This document shows, in pieces, positions 37,248 to 46,895 of a stretch of 64,000 bases of DNA. Under the pieces are notes generated by a model, which was not told the DNA's origin, ran no database searches, and worked only from the letters and a program-made list of their open reading frames with translations. Each line of letters opens with the position of its first letter. The first letter of the stretch is position 1. A program made the translations under genes and the position numbers. This DNA is from Psychromonas ossibalaenae ATCC BAA-1528 (lineage in GTDB: Bacteria > Pseudomonadota > Gammaproteobacteria > Enterobacterales > Psychromonadaceae), in the NCBI RefSeq assembly GCF_000381745.1, contig NZ_KB906967.1, forward strand, positions 1 through 64,000. The letters run 5' to 3'.

Positions 37248-38555
37248 TTAAGCAACCGTTTTGTTCATAACTTCATCGAACGATTTGTTCACTTCGGTTA
37301 CTTTAGCTTTTTCAATGATAAAATCAACTGCTTGCTCTTCTAATGCTACATTTTCCATGTTCTGCATCATTTCTTTGTTGTTTTTGTAGTATTCAATTAC
37401 TTCAGTCGGGTTTTCGTAAGCAGATGCAGCTGACTCGATAAGAGCCGTTACTTTATCCTGGTCAACTTTTAATTCGTTAACTTTGATTACTTCACCTAGT
37501 AACAGACCTACTTTAACACGTTTCTCAGCTTGTTCTGTAAACAGTTCAGCAGGAAGTTCAGGAAGGTTGTTAGGATCCATCTGCTTGCCGTAACGCTCCA
37601 TTGCCTGTTTGCGTAAAACATCAACTTCACCAGAAACAAGTGCTTTAGGCACTTCAATTTCGTTACCTTCAACTAACGCAGTTAATACTTTGTCTTTTGC
37701 AGTGTTTTTAAGTACCTGATCAAGTTCACGAACCATGTTTTGTTTAACATCAGTTTTCAGTGCATCCAGCTCGCCGCTTTCTACACCGAATTTTTGTACA
37801 AATTCAGGCGTAATTTCAGGAAGAATCTGCTCTTCAACTTTGTTTAAAGTAATAGCAAACTGAGCTGCTTTACCTTTAAGCTGTTCTGCATGGTACTCTT
37901 CAGGGAAAGTTACGTCGATAGTAAACTCTTCACCGGCTTTTTTACCTACGATACCTGATTCAAAACCAGGAATCATGCGGTTGCTGCCCAGTACGATCTG
38001 GAATGCTTCTGCTTTACCGCCTTCAAATACTTCACCGTCAATTGAACCTTCGAAATCAAGTGTTACTTGATCATCGTTTGCCGCTTCACGTTCAACACTG
38101 TTCCATTCAGCGTGCTGCTTACGCAGTGTTTCAATCATTTTATCAAGATCAGCTTCAGTTACTTCAGCAGACTCTTTTTCAACTGCTAACTCTTCAAGAG
38201 CGGCTAGTTTAACTTCAGGGTAAACTTCAAACGTTGCAGTGAATACGAAGTCATCACCTTTTTTACGTTCTTTTGGTGTTACCTGCGGGCCGCCGGCAGG
38301 GTTTAGTTTCTCAGCCATTACAGCTTCGAAGAAGTTACGCTGCATAAGTTCACCGGCAACTTCCTGCTGTACAGCAGCACCAAAACGTTTAGTAATTACA
38401 GATGCAGGAACTTTACCCGGACGGAAACCGTCAACACGCTGAGTTTTTGCTAGATGACGGATACGACCGTCAAACTCTTTATCAAATAAGTCTCCAGCAA
38501 CAGTGATTGTTAATGTGCGTTCTAGACCTTGTGTAGATTCAACAGAAACTTGCAT
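37248..38555 (-). CDS. tig: Trigger factor (ribosome-bound chaperone)
   Basis: Trigger factor binds ribosomal protein L23 and meets nascent chains first. The 435-residue protein has the ribosome-binding signature GFRPGKVP (about 44-51) in the N-terminal domain, an FKBP-type domain (about 150-245, with [17 protein letters not shown]), and a helical C-terminal chaperone domain. The length is as in E. coli (432). AAGGAAAT precedes the ATG. It heads the tig-clpP-clpX-lon-hupB-ppiD series. Confidence 0.97.
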   Translation of the reverse strand: MQVSVESTQGLERTLTITVAGDLFDKEFDGRIRHLAKTQRVDGFRPGKVPASVITKRFGAAVQQEVAGELMQRNFFEAVMAEKLNPAGGPQVTPKERKKGDDFVFTATFEVYPEVKLAALEELAVEKESAEVTEADLDKMIETLRKQHAEWNSVEREAANDDQVTLDFEGSIDGEVFEGGKAEAFQIVLGSNRMIPGFESGIVGKKAGEEFTIDVTFPEEYHAEQLKGKAAQFAITLNKVEEQILPEITPEFVQKFGVESGELDALKTDVKQNMVRELDQVLKNTAKDKVLTALVEGNEIEVPKALVSGEVDVLRKQAMERYGKQMDPNNLPELPAELFTEQAEKRVKVGLLLGEVIKVNELKVDQDKVTALIESAASAYENPTEVIEYYKNNKEMMQNMENVALEEQAVDFIIEKAKVTEVNKSFDEVMNKTVA

Positions 38556-39023
38556 TTTATTTCCTTTATCTTGTACGTTAAAAATTTAAATTAGCTAATT
38601 AAGAACATTATTTTCGACATTCTTAACTTCTAAGGTGTATTAGCTTTAGTAAGCCAGATAAAAAAATAACACCTCAGAGAAATTCTTGAGTTTAATTTCT
38701 ATGGTGAAATTTAAGACGCGCCATTATAGACACTGTTTTATCGATAGTCGAGTTTTACAAATCAGCAAATTTTACGTATCAAGCACAGTTTTGATAAAAA
38801 TTTCCGCACAACAGGCGCTTGTTAAGCTTATAACTCCCTTAGGTAAGGCATTTATTTTTGAGTAAAAACCGCAATAGGATATAAAAAAAGTCAACACTGA
38901 GGCGCTTATTTCCACTTCACTCCCCTTTTAATCCACTTTATCGCAAAGCGGTTGCCTCTGACTAAGCCTTCTACCTACACTAATGTTATCCACATAAATA
39001 GTAGATATTAAAAGGAACTTAAA
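38556..39023. other. Divergent intergenic region between tig and the ABC operon
   Basis: This 468-bp gap separates tig from the plus-strand ABC/LytTR operon and must contain promoters for both. The tig promoter is visible at 38723-38751. No clear promoter or LytTR-type direct repeat was identified for the ABC operon. Confidence 0.5.
38723..38751 (-). promoter_or_regulatory. Sigma-70 promoter of tig
   Basis: On the minus strand TCGACT, exactly 17 bases, then a perfect TATAAT. It lies about 170 bp before the tig start, implying a long leader. Confidence 0.55.
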
Positions 39024-39551
39024 ATGAATACGACAACACTTAAAATACTGCTTGCAAGCATGACATTTTCATTATTAATCAGCGTGCCGGCTTCTGCTGC
39101 GTCCAGCCAACAAACCTGGTCTACGCTGATGGAACAGTACACACAAACCCAGAATGAACAGTTTAATGCGCAGGATAATGTCGACAGTTTCGAAACGTAT
39201 CTAGCAGAGCATCCGGATAACGCTTTAGCTGAGTTATATACCGCCAGCAGTTACTGCTTTATCGGCCGTGATGCCTGGATGCCCTGGAACAAGTTAGATG
39301 CAGCGAATACCTGTATCGATAAAATGGAAACCGCTTTAACTCATATAGAACAGCAGTACCCGGATAACAGCGAGCAGCGTTTACGCAGCTATTTAACCTT
39401 TGGATTAACCGGCGCAGCCCTGCCGGATCGTTTTCAGATGTACCAGGTCAGCCAGGACATATTAAATAAGGCGAAAAATCACCCGGCATTCAGCCGCCTT
39501 CCCGAAAAGCTGCAGTTACAAGTATTCAATATATTATCAGGCAAACAGTAA
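39024..39551 (+). CDS. Secreted helical (TPR-like) protein, first gene of the ABC operon
   Basis: Not recognised as a named family. The 175-residue product has a signal peptide (MNTTTLKILLASMTFSLLIS ... SAASS, cleavage about residue 26) and no lipobox, so it should be periplasmic. The mature part is helical with a TPR-like unit (YLAEHPDNALAELYTASSYCFIGRD, about 60-85) and a second helix pair near AANTCIDKMETALTHIEQQ. AAGGAA precedes the ATG. It is 37 bases ahead of the ABC ATPase and probably belongs to the same transcript, suggesting a periplasmic helper of the exporter. Confidence 0.7.
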   Translation: MNTTTLKILLASMTFSLLISVPASAASSQQTWSTLMEQYTQTQNEQFNAQDNVDSFETYLAEHPDNALAELYTASSYCFIGRDAWMPWNKLDAANTCIDKMETALTHIEQQYPDNSEQRLRSYLTFGLTGAALPDRFQMYQVSQDILNKAKNHPAFSRLPEKLQLQVFNILSGKQ

Positions 39552-39588
39552 GCGCAATATTCATTGAATAATAGATAAGGAAAAATTT

Positions 39589-40278
39589 ATGCAGGCCGTT
39601 ATCAATGTTAAACAGATCGGCAGACAGTTTCTGCAGGGCACGCAGACCATCAACGCCTTAACTGCGGTCAGTTTAAGCATCTGCAAAGGTGAGTTTGTCG
39701 CCATTAATGGTTATTCCGGCAGCGGTAAAAGTACCCTGCTTAATATTATCGGCACGCTGGATAAACCCAGCAGTGGTGAGCTTGAACTGTTCGGTGATGC
39801 GGTTAACTTTAATGATGAGTCTTCATTACAACAATTTCGCGCACAGAAAATGGGTTTTATATTTCAAAATTTTAATTTGAATCCGGTATTAACCGCATTA
39901 GAAAACGTGCAGATGCCGCTGCTGCTGACCGATATGAACAGCAGGCAGCGGCGCAAAAAGAGTATTGCCGTGCTGACAAAAGTAGGCCTTGCCGATCGAA
40001 TCAACCACAAACCCGCGCAGCTTTCCGGTGGTCAGCAGCAGCGGGTGGCAGCTGCACGGGCATTAGTTTCCGATCCGCTTATTCTTTTAGCCGACGAACC
40101 TACAGCGAATCTTGACAGCGAATCGACCGAACAGCTGATGCTGGTGCTCAAAGAGATGAATGAGCAGTCGGGACTGACCGTCCTGTTTTCATCTCACGAT
40201 GAGCGCCTGTTAAAACATATCAGGCGTACCATTACCTTAAATGACGGGGTATTAATCACTTCGGGGAGTCAGCTATGA
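39589..40278 (+). CDS. ABC transporter ATP-binding protein (MacB/LolD class)
   Basis: The 229-residue ATPase has Walker A GYSGSGKST (about 42-50), the Q-loop FIFQNFNLNPVLTALENV, signature LSGGQQQRVAAARAL, Walker B LLADEPTANLD and a late SSHDERLL. The GTLDKPSSGELELFGDAV and FNLNPVLTALENV segments are typical of the MacB/LolD/FtsE branch, which works with FtsX-like permeases by moving substrates within the envelope rather than across the inner membrane. It overlaps the permease gene by four bases (ATGA). Confidence 0.9.
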   Translation: MQAVINVKQIGRQFLQGTQTINALTAVSLSICKGEFVAINGYSGSGKSTLLNIIGTLDKPSSGELELFGDAVNFNDESSLQQFRAQKMGFIFQNFNLNPVLTALENVQMPLLLTDMNSRQRRKKSIAVLTKVGLADRINHKPAQLSGGQQQRVAAARALVSDPLILLADEPTANLDSESTEQLMLVLKEMNEQSGLTVLFSSHDERLLKHIRRTITLNDGVLITSGSQL

Positions 40279-41513
40279 AATGGCTAAAATTAAGCTGGTT
40301 AAATGTACTGCGTAATACCAGGCGTTCAATCATTGCGGTTTCGATTATTGCTCTCGGCAGTTTTTCACTGATTATCGCATCGGGTTATGTGCTTGCCAGC
40401 TTTGAAGGGTTACGTGAAAGCACCATTCAGGGCGGACTTGGTCATATTCAGCTTGCACTGCCCGATGCATTTACCGATAAAGAGATTGATCAGGGTGGTT
40501 TTACCCCGCAGAAAAAACAGCAGCTGCAGCGCGATATTGAAGCCATGCCGGAAGTTCGCCTGACCACTGAGCGAGTACTGTTCGAAGGTTTAGCTTCCAC
40601 TGGCGATATTACCATCGCAGTGATCGGTAAAGGCGTCAATATCAATAAGGAACGCAAAATAACCCTGTTTACCCCGATTATCGAAGGCCGTAATCTGCCG
40701 AATGTAGACCTGCATAAACAAACTGAAACAGCAGAGCAGATCTATAGCGCGGTGATTGGCGAAATACTTGCCCGCGACTTAAAAGTTAAAGTAGGTGAGT
40801 CAATTACACTATTAGCAAGTACCAGTTATCAGGGAATTAACGCCATTGATGTTACGGTTGTTGGTATCAACCGCTCAGGTATTCCAGAATATGATCAGCG
40901 CAGTGTGATGATTCCCGTTTCGGCAGCTAAAATACTGCGTGACTCGGATACGGTTAACCGTTTAGTGGTATCACTGCGTTCAACTGCTGATACAGACTTA
41001 ATCAACAGCAGAATTCACTCTTCATTTAGCGATATTGAACAAAAAACCTGGCTGGAGCTGTTTCCTTTTTACACTAATGTGGTCTCTCTTTATAACAACA
41101 TCTTCGGAGTGATGGGATCGGTTATTTTACTGGTGGTGTTAATGTCAGTAAACAATACCATGGTAATGGCGATTATGGAGCGAGTTGCTGAATCCGGCAC
41201 CCTGCGCGCCTATGGATTCAGCAGCACCAGGATCGCTAAACTGTTTGCCACCGAGGGCATGATTATGGGCTTGTGCGGTGCGCTGCTGGGCATGCTGCTG
41301 GCAACACTGGTGATACTGTTTATTAATATCAGTCTGTTTGAAATGCCGCCGCCGCCGGGAAGAAGTGTTGGTTATCCGCTGATTTTAAACTGGAATATTA
41401 CTGCCGTCACAGTGATCTGTGTGACCATGATTTTCAGCTGTACAGCCGCCGCCTGGCTGCCGGCCAGAAAAATGCTTAAAAAGAGCATTATCGATGCAAT
41501 AAATCATCATTAA
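40275..41513 (+). CDS. FtsX/MacB-like ABC transporter permease
   Basis: A 412-residue inner-membrane protein with the MacB-type plan: a first helix at about 18-40, a large periplasmic domain (about 42-270), and three closely placed helices (about 275-300, 322-350, 370-395). The core FtsX segment includes VMSVNNTMVMAIMERVAESGTLRAYGFS. This class powers lipoprotein or small-molecule movement and tolerates one permease type working as a dimer. The overlap with the ATPase gene indicates a dedicated pair; the LolA-like gene behind it hints at a lipid-linked cargo. Confidence 0.88.
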   Translation: MKWLKLSWLNVLRNTRRSIIAVSIIALGSFSLIIASGYVLASFEGLRESTIQGGLGHIQLALPDAFTDKEIDQGGFTPQKKQQLQRDIEAMPEVRLTTERVLFEGLASTGDITIAVIGKGVNINKERKITLFTPIIEGRNLPNVDLHKQTETAEQIYSAVIGEILARDLKVKVGESITLLASTSYQGINAIDVTVVGINRSGIPEYDQRSVMIPVSAAKILRDSDTVNRLVVSLRSTADTDLINSRIHSSFSDIEQKTWLELFPFYTNVVSLYNNIFGVMGSVILLVVLMSVNNTMVMAIMERVAESGTLRAYGFSSTRIAKLFATEGMIMGLCGALLGMLLATLVILFINISLFEMPPPPGRSVGYPLILNWNITAVTVICVTMIFSCTAAAWLPARKMLKKSIIDAINHH

Positions 41514-41533
41514 AAAATTGAAAGGAAGCAGCT

Positions 41534-42286
41534 ATGCACTACTTAGCATATTTATGGTTAGCGTTGTTTACTGCGCAGGCCGGCGCACAAGAGCCCCCGG
41601 CCCCGGCAGAGTATTCGCAGCAGCAGATTAAAAACTGGCTTATTAAAGCAGACACTTATCGTCAGCCCTTTAAAAGCGGTGAACTTAAGACAACACTGAC
41701 TCTCTTTAAGGATAATAAACAAGCAGAAAGCAGCAGTTTCTTTGTACAGTTGAATGAATCCGGCGATTCACGTGTCACCATGTTAGATACGCGCAGCAAA
41801 GGTCAGAAAGTCCTGCTTACTGAAAGCGCCATGTGGCTGTATATACCACGCACCCGAAAAGCGATTCGTATTACGCCGATGCAGCGTCTGATGGGCCAGG
41901 CAAGTTACGGGGATGTATCATCACTAAGCTGGCAGCATGAATATCAGTGGGATAACAGCCCGGTGATAGAGAAGCTGAGTAATAACACCGCAAGTGTCTG
42001 CTTCAAAGTTCAGGCCACGCGTAAATCTGCAACTTACCGCTCTATCAATCTGTGTTTAGAAAAAGACTCATTACGTCCGGTTAATGCGGACTTTTATCTA
42101 GCCAGCGGTAAGTTAATGAAACAGGCCGTCTATCTTAGTTCCAGTAATTCTTCCGGCCTGATTGATCAGACTAAGTTTATACAGCCTGGTAAAAACAATC
42201 AGCATACCATGATGAAAAATACAGATTACTTAGAAAAGCAGCATAAGCAGACCATTTTCACTCGTCAGGGTTTTATTAAAAAATAA
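41534..42286 (+). CDS. LolA-like outer-membrane lipoprotein-sorting protein
   Basis: A 250-residue periplasmic protein with a signal peptide (cleavage after about AGA, residue 17-18). The mature protein follows the LolA-like fold family often annotated as outer membrane lipoprotein-sorting protein: the RQPFKSGELKTTLTLFKDNK strand pair, MLDTRSKGQKVLLTESAMWLYIP, RKAIRITPMQRLMGQASYGDV and the DSLRPVNADFYLASGKLMKQA end. This family shares an open barrel able to hold lipid. It is separate from housekeeping LolA. AAGGAAG precedes the ATG. Position between an ABC permease and a barrel protein suggests it ferries the exporter's cargo. Confidence 0.82.
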   Translation: MHYLAYLWLALFTAQAGAQEPPAPAEYSQQQIKNWLIKADTYRQPFKSGELKTTLTLFKDNKQAESSSFFVQLNESGDSRVTMLDTRSKGQKVLLTESAMWLYIPRTRKAIRITPMQRLMGQASYGDVSSLSWQHEYQWDNSPVIEKLSNNTASVCFKVQATRKSATYRSINLCLEKDSLRPVNADFYLASGKLMKQAVYLSSSNSSGLIDQTKFIQPGKNNQHTMMKNTDYLEKQHKQTIFTRQGFIKK

Positions 42287-42302
42287 CGGATCACAGACAG
42301 CT

Positions 42303-43511
42303 ATGCCTATTCATCAGCAGTTATTGTTTTTAATATTATCTTTTTTCACGGTGCTCAGTAGTGCGGAGCCGGCCTTTTGGGATGAACTGGATAACCGCTA
42401 TACGCTTGCCAGCCGCTTATTCACATACGATCACAGCCAGCCCAGAGGTGATTATGTAAATGAAAATGCTTTTCTCGCTTATCACAGTTATCAGCAGTGG
42501 GTATTAGCATGGCGTGCCGATAATCAGATTTACCAGGCGCCCGCTGAGGATCATTTAAGCGCTGAGGCACAGTTTGAATTAACTGAACTCTCCTGGTCGC
42601 ACAGCTTTTTAGACAGTGAGGGTGATCTCTGGCAGGCAGGTAAATTCAATCTGCCGCTGGATCCCGGTTATGCTTTTCAAAGCACTGCTTTCTTTGAATC
42701 AACGGCGAATCCTTTTGATGACTTTGCTTCCAGTGAAGGTATTAATATGCTCAGCGCCTCGTTATGGATAAAGAATTATTATTTAACTGCCGTAGTCGCT
42801 TTAGCTGGACAAGATAAAACTTACCAGGATAAAAAACAATGGGCTGTGATAGTGCAGCGCGATTTTGACGCCCTGTCCAGCAGCTTTATTGTGCAGCAGT
42901 ACCAGGGTACTAATCCGGGAGCCGGTACAACATTTACCTATGTTAACGGCGAAAGCTTGGAACTGCACGGCAGTGCTTTTATACGTAAAGGCAGTTTATG
43001 GTTAAACGGGTTTCATCAGGCTGTACCAGCAGGCTCCAATATTGAAGATAGTTTTGCAGAGAGAGACAATCAGTGGCTTACGGAAATTGTTCTAGGCAGT
43101 GTCTGGTCCGGTCTGTCACACCAGTTTTTAGCTGAATGGACTTATCAGCAGGAGAAACTTGCAGCGGCAGAGGTAAACAGCCTTTATCAGCTCAGTAATG
43201 GTCCAAGGCCGGATACAGATAATAACAATTCTCCTTTTAGTGAAGAGATCATCGCCCTGTACCAGCAGCGCTATCAGCAGCAGTATCTGTTCCTGCAGTA
43301 CCAGTACAGCATGACAGATCACACTATCACGGCAAACTCGTTGATAGGACAGGATCAAAGTGCATTATCACAAGTGAAATATGAATATCTGCCGAATCTG
43401 GATATAAGCCTATGGTTAGCTGTTGAACTGACTTCCGGCAGCGGGCAGACGGAATTTACTCAAATTCCCTGGCAGAAACGTTTACAGGCAGGTGTGCTAT
43501 GGAAAATATAA
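42303..43511 (+). CDS. Predicted outer-membrane beta-barrel protein of the ABC operon
   Basis: No named family was recognised. The 402-residue product has a signal peptide (cleavage about residue 21) and no lipobox. The rest is a series of alternating aromatic/polar strands (for example NAFLAYHSYQQWVLAWRA, LELHGSAFIRKGSLWLNGFH, QFLAEWTYQQEKL) ending in an amphipathic strand QKRLQAGVLWKI, which resembles a barrel closing strand although the last residue is Ile rather than Phe. These are features of outer-membrane barrels such as the DUF1302-like group. It lies in the ABC/LolA/two-component operon and overlaps the kinase gene by 13 bases, so it is probably the outer-membrane end of that system. 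Confidence 0.65.
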   Translation: MPIHQQLLFLILSFFTVLSSAEPAFWDELDNRYTLASRLFTYDHSQPRGDYVNENAFLAYHSYQQWVLAWRADNQIYQAPAEDHLSAEAQFELTELSWSHSFLDSEGDLWQAGKFNLPLDPGYAFQSTAFFESTANPFDDFASSEGINMLSASLWIKNYYLTAVVALAGQDKTYQDKKQWAVIVQRDFDALSSSFIVQQYQGTNPGAGTTFTYVNGESLELHGSAFIRKGSLWLNGFHQAVPAGSNIEDSFAERDNQWLTEIVLGSVWSGLSHQFLAEWTYQQEKLAAAEVNSLYQLSNGPRPDTDNNNSPFSEEIIALYQQRYQQQYLFLQYQYSMTDHTITANSLIGQDQSALSQVKYEYLPNLDISLWLAVELTSGSGQTEFTQIPWQKRLQAGVLWKI

Positions 43512-44509
43512 TCGTCAGCAGAGAGGATCTGCAGGAAGTTGTACAGTCAATCAAGATAACCTTTATTATCAGCAGTCTGATTGCGGCTTTTAACAGCCTG
43601 CTTATTACCGAAACGACTTTTATTACCCAGTTTTTAGCGGCTCAAAGCATCGGTTTAACCATGGTCAGCATCTACAGTATCACTAATATTCTTTATCCGC
43701 CTCTGATGAAAAAATTTATATACCAGTATTATTTCCTGCCCTTTCCGGTGTTAATTGCGGCATTAATTGGTATGAATTTTCTCCATGAGTACAGCACTTT
43801 TCTGCAGCTGTATGTCCTGATTCTGATCGTCAGTTTACCCGCTCTGCTGGTTTTTCAATATCGCAACAGCAATAAAAGCGCAGCGGCTTCGCTTAAGGCG
43901 GAAAAACAAAAAAGAGATATTAGTGAGAAGCAGCTGCTGGAAAGCAAATTACTGTTATTACAGGCACAGATAAACCCGCATTTTCTGTTTAATACCCTGG
44001 CTAATATCGATGCATATATTGATTATTCACCTGCGCAGGCAAAGCAGCTGCTGCAGAATTACACCAACTTTTTACGCCACAGCCTAAGAACAACACAAAG
44101 CATGCAGGGCACACTAGGCGATGAAATCGACCTGATTAATGCTTATATGAGTATTCAGCAGACCCGTTTTCCGCAGATTAAGTTTACTACAGATATAGAA
44201 CAGAACCTGTTAAGCAGCCCTGTTCCGCCTCTGCTTATCCAGCCGCTGATTGAAAATGCCATTATTCACGGCCTGGCTCCTAAAGGTAATCAGGGCTTGA
44301 TCACTTTAGAGATTAAAAAGCTTAATCAGCACCTTATTATCAGCGTCAGTGATAACGGTGTCGGCCTGAATGCAGATAAATGCGGCAATAACGGTATTGC
44401 ATTAGAAAATATCAAAGAGCGCCTGCAGCTCTATCAGGGGAAAGCGGGCTTTACACTTACACAGGCCCTGTCAGGAGGTGTTAATGCACAACTTAAACTG
44501 CCGCAATGA
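43499..44509 (+). CDS. LytS/YehU-type sensor histidine kinase
   Basis: A 336-residue membrane kinase of the His_kinase (PF06580) class. About four membrane helices occupy residues 20-125. A short coiled linker leads to the phosphorylation site QAQINPHFLFNTLANIDAYI (about 158-177) and the ATPase domain with PPLLIQPLIENAIIHGL and DNGVGLNADKCGNNGIALENI. It has no PAS, GAF or periplasmic sensor, so the membrane helices are the likely sensor, perhaps by contact with the ABC permease. It overlaps both neighbours and pairs with the LytTR regulator. Confidence 0.88.
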   Translation: MENIIVSREDLQEVVQSIKITFIISSLIAAFNSLLITETTFITQFLAAQSIGLTMVSIYSITNILYPPLMKKFIYQYYFLPFPVLIAALIGMNFLHEYSTFLQLYVLILIVSLPALLVFQYRNSNKSAAASLKAEKQKRDISEKQLLESKLLLLQAQINPHFLFNTLANIDAYIDYSPAQAKQLLQNYTNFLRHSLRTTQSMQGTLGDEIDLINAYMSIQQTRFPQIKFTTDIEQNLLSSPVPPLLIQPLIENAIIHGLAPKGNQGLITLEIKKLNQHLIISVSDNGVGLNADKCGNNGIALENIKERLQLYQGKAGFTLTQALSGGVNAQLKLPQ

Positions 44510-45239
44510 CAGCGGCAGAAAATACCGCGCAATTATTGCCGAAGATGAAGCACCGCTGGCACACGTCTTAGCCAAAGCGTTAAATGAATTATGGCCGGAT
44601 CTGGAGCTGGTCAAGATATGCAGTGACGGCAATGAAGCCTTGAGTCTGCTGCAGACAGAGTCCTTAGACATCGCGTTTTTAGATATCTCCATGCCCTATA
44701 AAACCGGAATAGAAGTTGCACGGCAATGTCTTGCAGAAAAAATTCCGACCTTGCTGGTATTAGTTACCGCCTACCCCGATTATGCACTGCAGGCATTTGA
44801 GTTTAATGTCTGTGATTACCTGGTAAAACCGCTCTGCCGGGAACGTTTAGCTGAAACTATCAAGCGCCTGCAGGAGCGTTTACAAAGTCCTTCAACAGAC
44901 ACAGATCTTAAGCAGCATCTACAGTTTCTGGCGGTACAAAAAGGGGCTGTTAACCGCTTAATTTCTGTTGATGATGTCTGCTATTTTGCCAGTGATCAAA
45001 AATACGTACAGGTAGTCACCAAAGATGATTCATATTTAATCAGCAAAACTCTGGCTGAATTAGAAAAAGAGCTGGATGATAAGCAGTTCTGGCGGGTACA
45101 CCGCAGCAGTATCGTTAATATCAGGCAAATAGAGCAGAGCAGGAAAACCCTCACCGGACGCTTAGAGTTAACCATGAAAGAGTGTCAGGATCACCTCACC
45201 GTCAGCCGTAAGTATCTGCATCTGTTTAAAGCAATGTAA
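44484..45239 (+). CDS. LytTR-family response regulator
   Basis: Partner of the preceding kinase. A receiver domain (AIIAEDEAPLAHVLAKAL; phospho-acceptor Asp in FLDISMPYKTG; Lys in CDYLVKPLCRERL) is followed by a C-terminal LytTR DNA-binding domain (ISVDDVCYFASDQKYVQVV ... FWRVHRSSIVNIRQIEQ). ATG 44484 is chosen over a GTG two codons earlier because AGGAGGT is correctly spaced for it. The gene overlaps the kinase by 26 bases. It probably activates its own operon; no binding repeats were located. Confidence 0.9.
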   Translation: MHNLNCRNDSGRKYRAIIAEDEAPLAHVLAKALNELWPDLELVKICSDGNEALSLLQTESLDIAFLDISMPYKTGIEVARQCLAEKIPTLLVLVTAYPDYALQAFEFNVCDYLVKPLCRERLAETIKRLQERLQSPSTDTDLKQHLQFLAVQKGAVNRLISVDDVCYFASDQKYVQVVTKDDSYLISKTLAELEKELDDKQFWRVHRSSIVNIRQIEQSRKTLTGRLELTMKECQDHLTVSRKYLHLFKAM

Positions 45240-45370
45240 TCCTGCTAATTCAACAGAGCACATATCAAACTCTTCAAAAAAACATAAACAAAACATTTTA
45301 ACACTGATAGAATAACCTTGTTATTCAGTAAGTTATTTTGTTCAACTAACAAATATAATAAAGGTAGAAT

Positions 45371-46819
45371 ATGAAAATAAAAAACATGTTCAGCAGGGGA
45401 TCTGCGGCGGCCGCCCTGCTGCTTAGTTTAACAGCCTGCTCCAGTAATACAGAACAGGCTAGTGATAACTGTGCACAAGCTGCAGGAACCTGGATAGTGC
45501 AGGAAGTCGTTGATGACACTCAATGTGGCGGTCAAATAAAAACAGAAAAGTATCGTTATACGGTTAGTCAAGATCACTGCCGGATATCTATAGCTGAAAA
45601 CGGGGCTGTCGGTCAGATGATAGGCTCAGAAATTCACTGGCCTGCTTACTCTTTTTTCAATAACGGAGGCACCGTTGAGATGTCCGAATCAACAACCAAA
45701 CTTCAAAACGGTAAGTTAACCGGACTGACCAGTTGGGATTGGAGTAATAGTGATATGGAGTGTTCAGGCACGATCAGCAGAACTGGCTACATAGCCGCCG
45801 ATAATCCACTGCTCTCTCCAGCAGAAGGAACTTTTGAGCACATTTTTTCAGTAAATGCACCAAATGCTAAGCAGGTCTATCTTGCCGGAGAGATGACCGA
45901 CTGGCAGCCTAATGTACTTAAAATGAAAAAAGGCTCCGACGGTGTATGGTTTTTACCTGTGTATCTGGAGCAGGGAGCCTGGCAGTACAAATTTGTCATT
46001 GACGGAGAGTGGACCTATGACAAAACCAATCCAGTTACCACGGATGACGGGTTTGAGGGGTACAACTCAATTATTGTATTAGGTGAAGAAAATCCTGACG
46101 CTAAGGTTAATGCCGCGATCCCTCACGGCACAGTAGAAAAAATAAATATACAAAGTACAGCCTTAGGTACAAACAGCCCGTTTATGGTTTATCTTCCACC
46201 GGGGTACTCGCAGAACAGTGAACAAAACTACCCGGTGTTATTTCTATTGCACGGTTACGGAAATAATGAAGGACAGTGGACCCGCGACGGTAAAATCCAC
46301 AACTTTATGGACAACTTTCTTAATCAAGGCTGGATCCAGCCGTTTATCGTGGTTATGCCCTTCGGTGATACCAGCATGTACGTGGGAGATTATGAAACCC
46401 ATATCATAAATGAAGTGAGGGCTTATGTGAACGAACATTACCGGGTGAAAACAGGCAAAGCTTCTACAGCAATTTCCGGTACGTCGATGGGCGGATTCGG
46501 CGCATTTTATTTAGCATATCGTCATCAGGATGTGTTCGGTTTATCGGTTCCTCTTAGCGGCTTTTTTGATATGAGTTATTATCCTGAGCTGGGCAGAGAT
46601 GGAAAAATAAGCATGGACTCTGAACTGCATTTCTACTGCGGCACAGACGACAGCACAAGCTTTGCCTCCAATGAAGCCCTGATAAAAAGATTACAAGAAA
46701 ACGATGTTAACTTTACTTATCAAACAGCCGCCGGTGGACACACCTGGCGCTACTGGAACGGCATCAGCAAAGACTTTCTAAAGGTGGTTTCTGACTACTT
46801 TAATAAATCCGCAATATAA
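45371..46819 (+). CDS. CBM48-esterase lipoprotein (alpha/beta hydrolase)
   Basis: A 482-residue lipoprotein: signal peptide with lipobox ALLLSLTACSS (Cys about 22). An N-terminal small domain (30-145) is unassigned. Residues about 155-240 form an immunoglobulin-like CBM48/AMPK-type glycogen-binding domain (FSVNAPNAKQVYLAGEMTDW ... YKFVIDGEWTYDKTNPVTTD). The C-terminal 220 residues are an esterase-D-type alpha/beta hydrolase: PVLFLLHGYGNNEGQW, nucleophile Ser372 in GTSMGGFG, and His457 in AGGHTWRYW. Similar CBM48-esterases act on acetyl or feruloyl groups of plant or algal polysaccharides; the substrate here is unknown. AAAGGT precedes the ATG. It is monocistronic. Confidence 0.85.
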   Translation: MKIKNMFSRGSAAAALLLSLTACSSNTEQASDNCAQAAGTWIVQEVVDDTQCGGQIKTEKYRYTVSQDHCRISIAENGAVGQMIGSEIHWPAYSFFNNGGTVEMSESTTKLQNGKLTGLTSWDWSNSDMECSGTISRTGYIAADNPLLSPAEGTFEHIFSVNAPNAKQVYLAGEMTDWQPNVLKMKKGSDGVWFLPVYLEQGAWQYKFVIDGEWTYDKTNPVTTDDGFEGYNSIIVLGEENPDAKVNAAIPHGTVEKINIQSTALGTNSPFMVYLPPGYSQNSEQNYPVLFLLHGYGNNEGQWTRDGKIHNFMDNFLNQGWIQPFIVVMPFGDTSMYVGDYETHIINEVRAYVNEHYRVKTGKASTAISGTSMGGFGAFYLAYRHQDVFGLSVPLSGFFDMSYYPELGRDGKISMDSELHFYCGTDDSTSFASNEALIKRLQENDVNFTYQTAAGGHTWRYWNGISKDFLKVVSDYFNKSAI

Positions 46820-46841
46820 GCGCCGATAAATAAGCAGACTA

Positions 46842-46871
46842 CCTCAGAATACAATAATCAGTATTCTGAGG
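46842..46871. terminator. Terminator hairpin between convergent esterase and phosphoesterase genes
   Basis: CCTCAGAATAC (46842-46852) and GTATTCTGAGG (46861-46871) form a perfect 11-bp stem with an 8-base loop between two convergent stops. No long T-run follows, but the position fits a shared terminator. Confidence 0.6.
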
Positions 46872-46895
46872 CGGTTCAACATTACGCCGAAGCTG

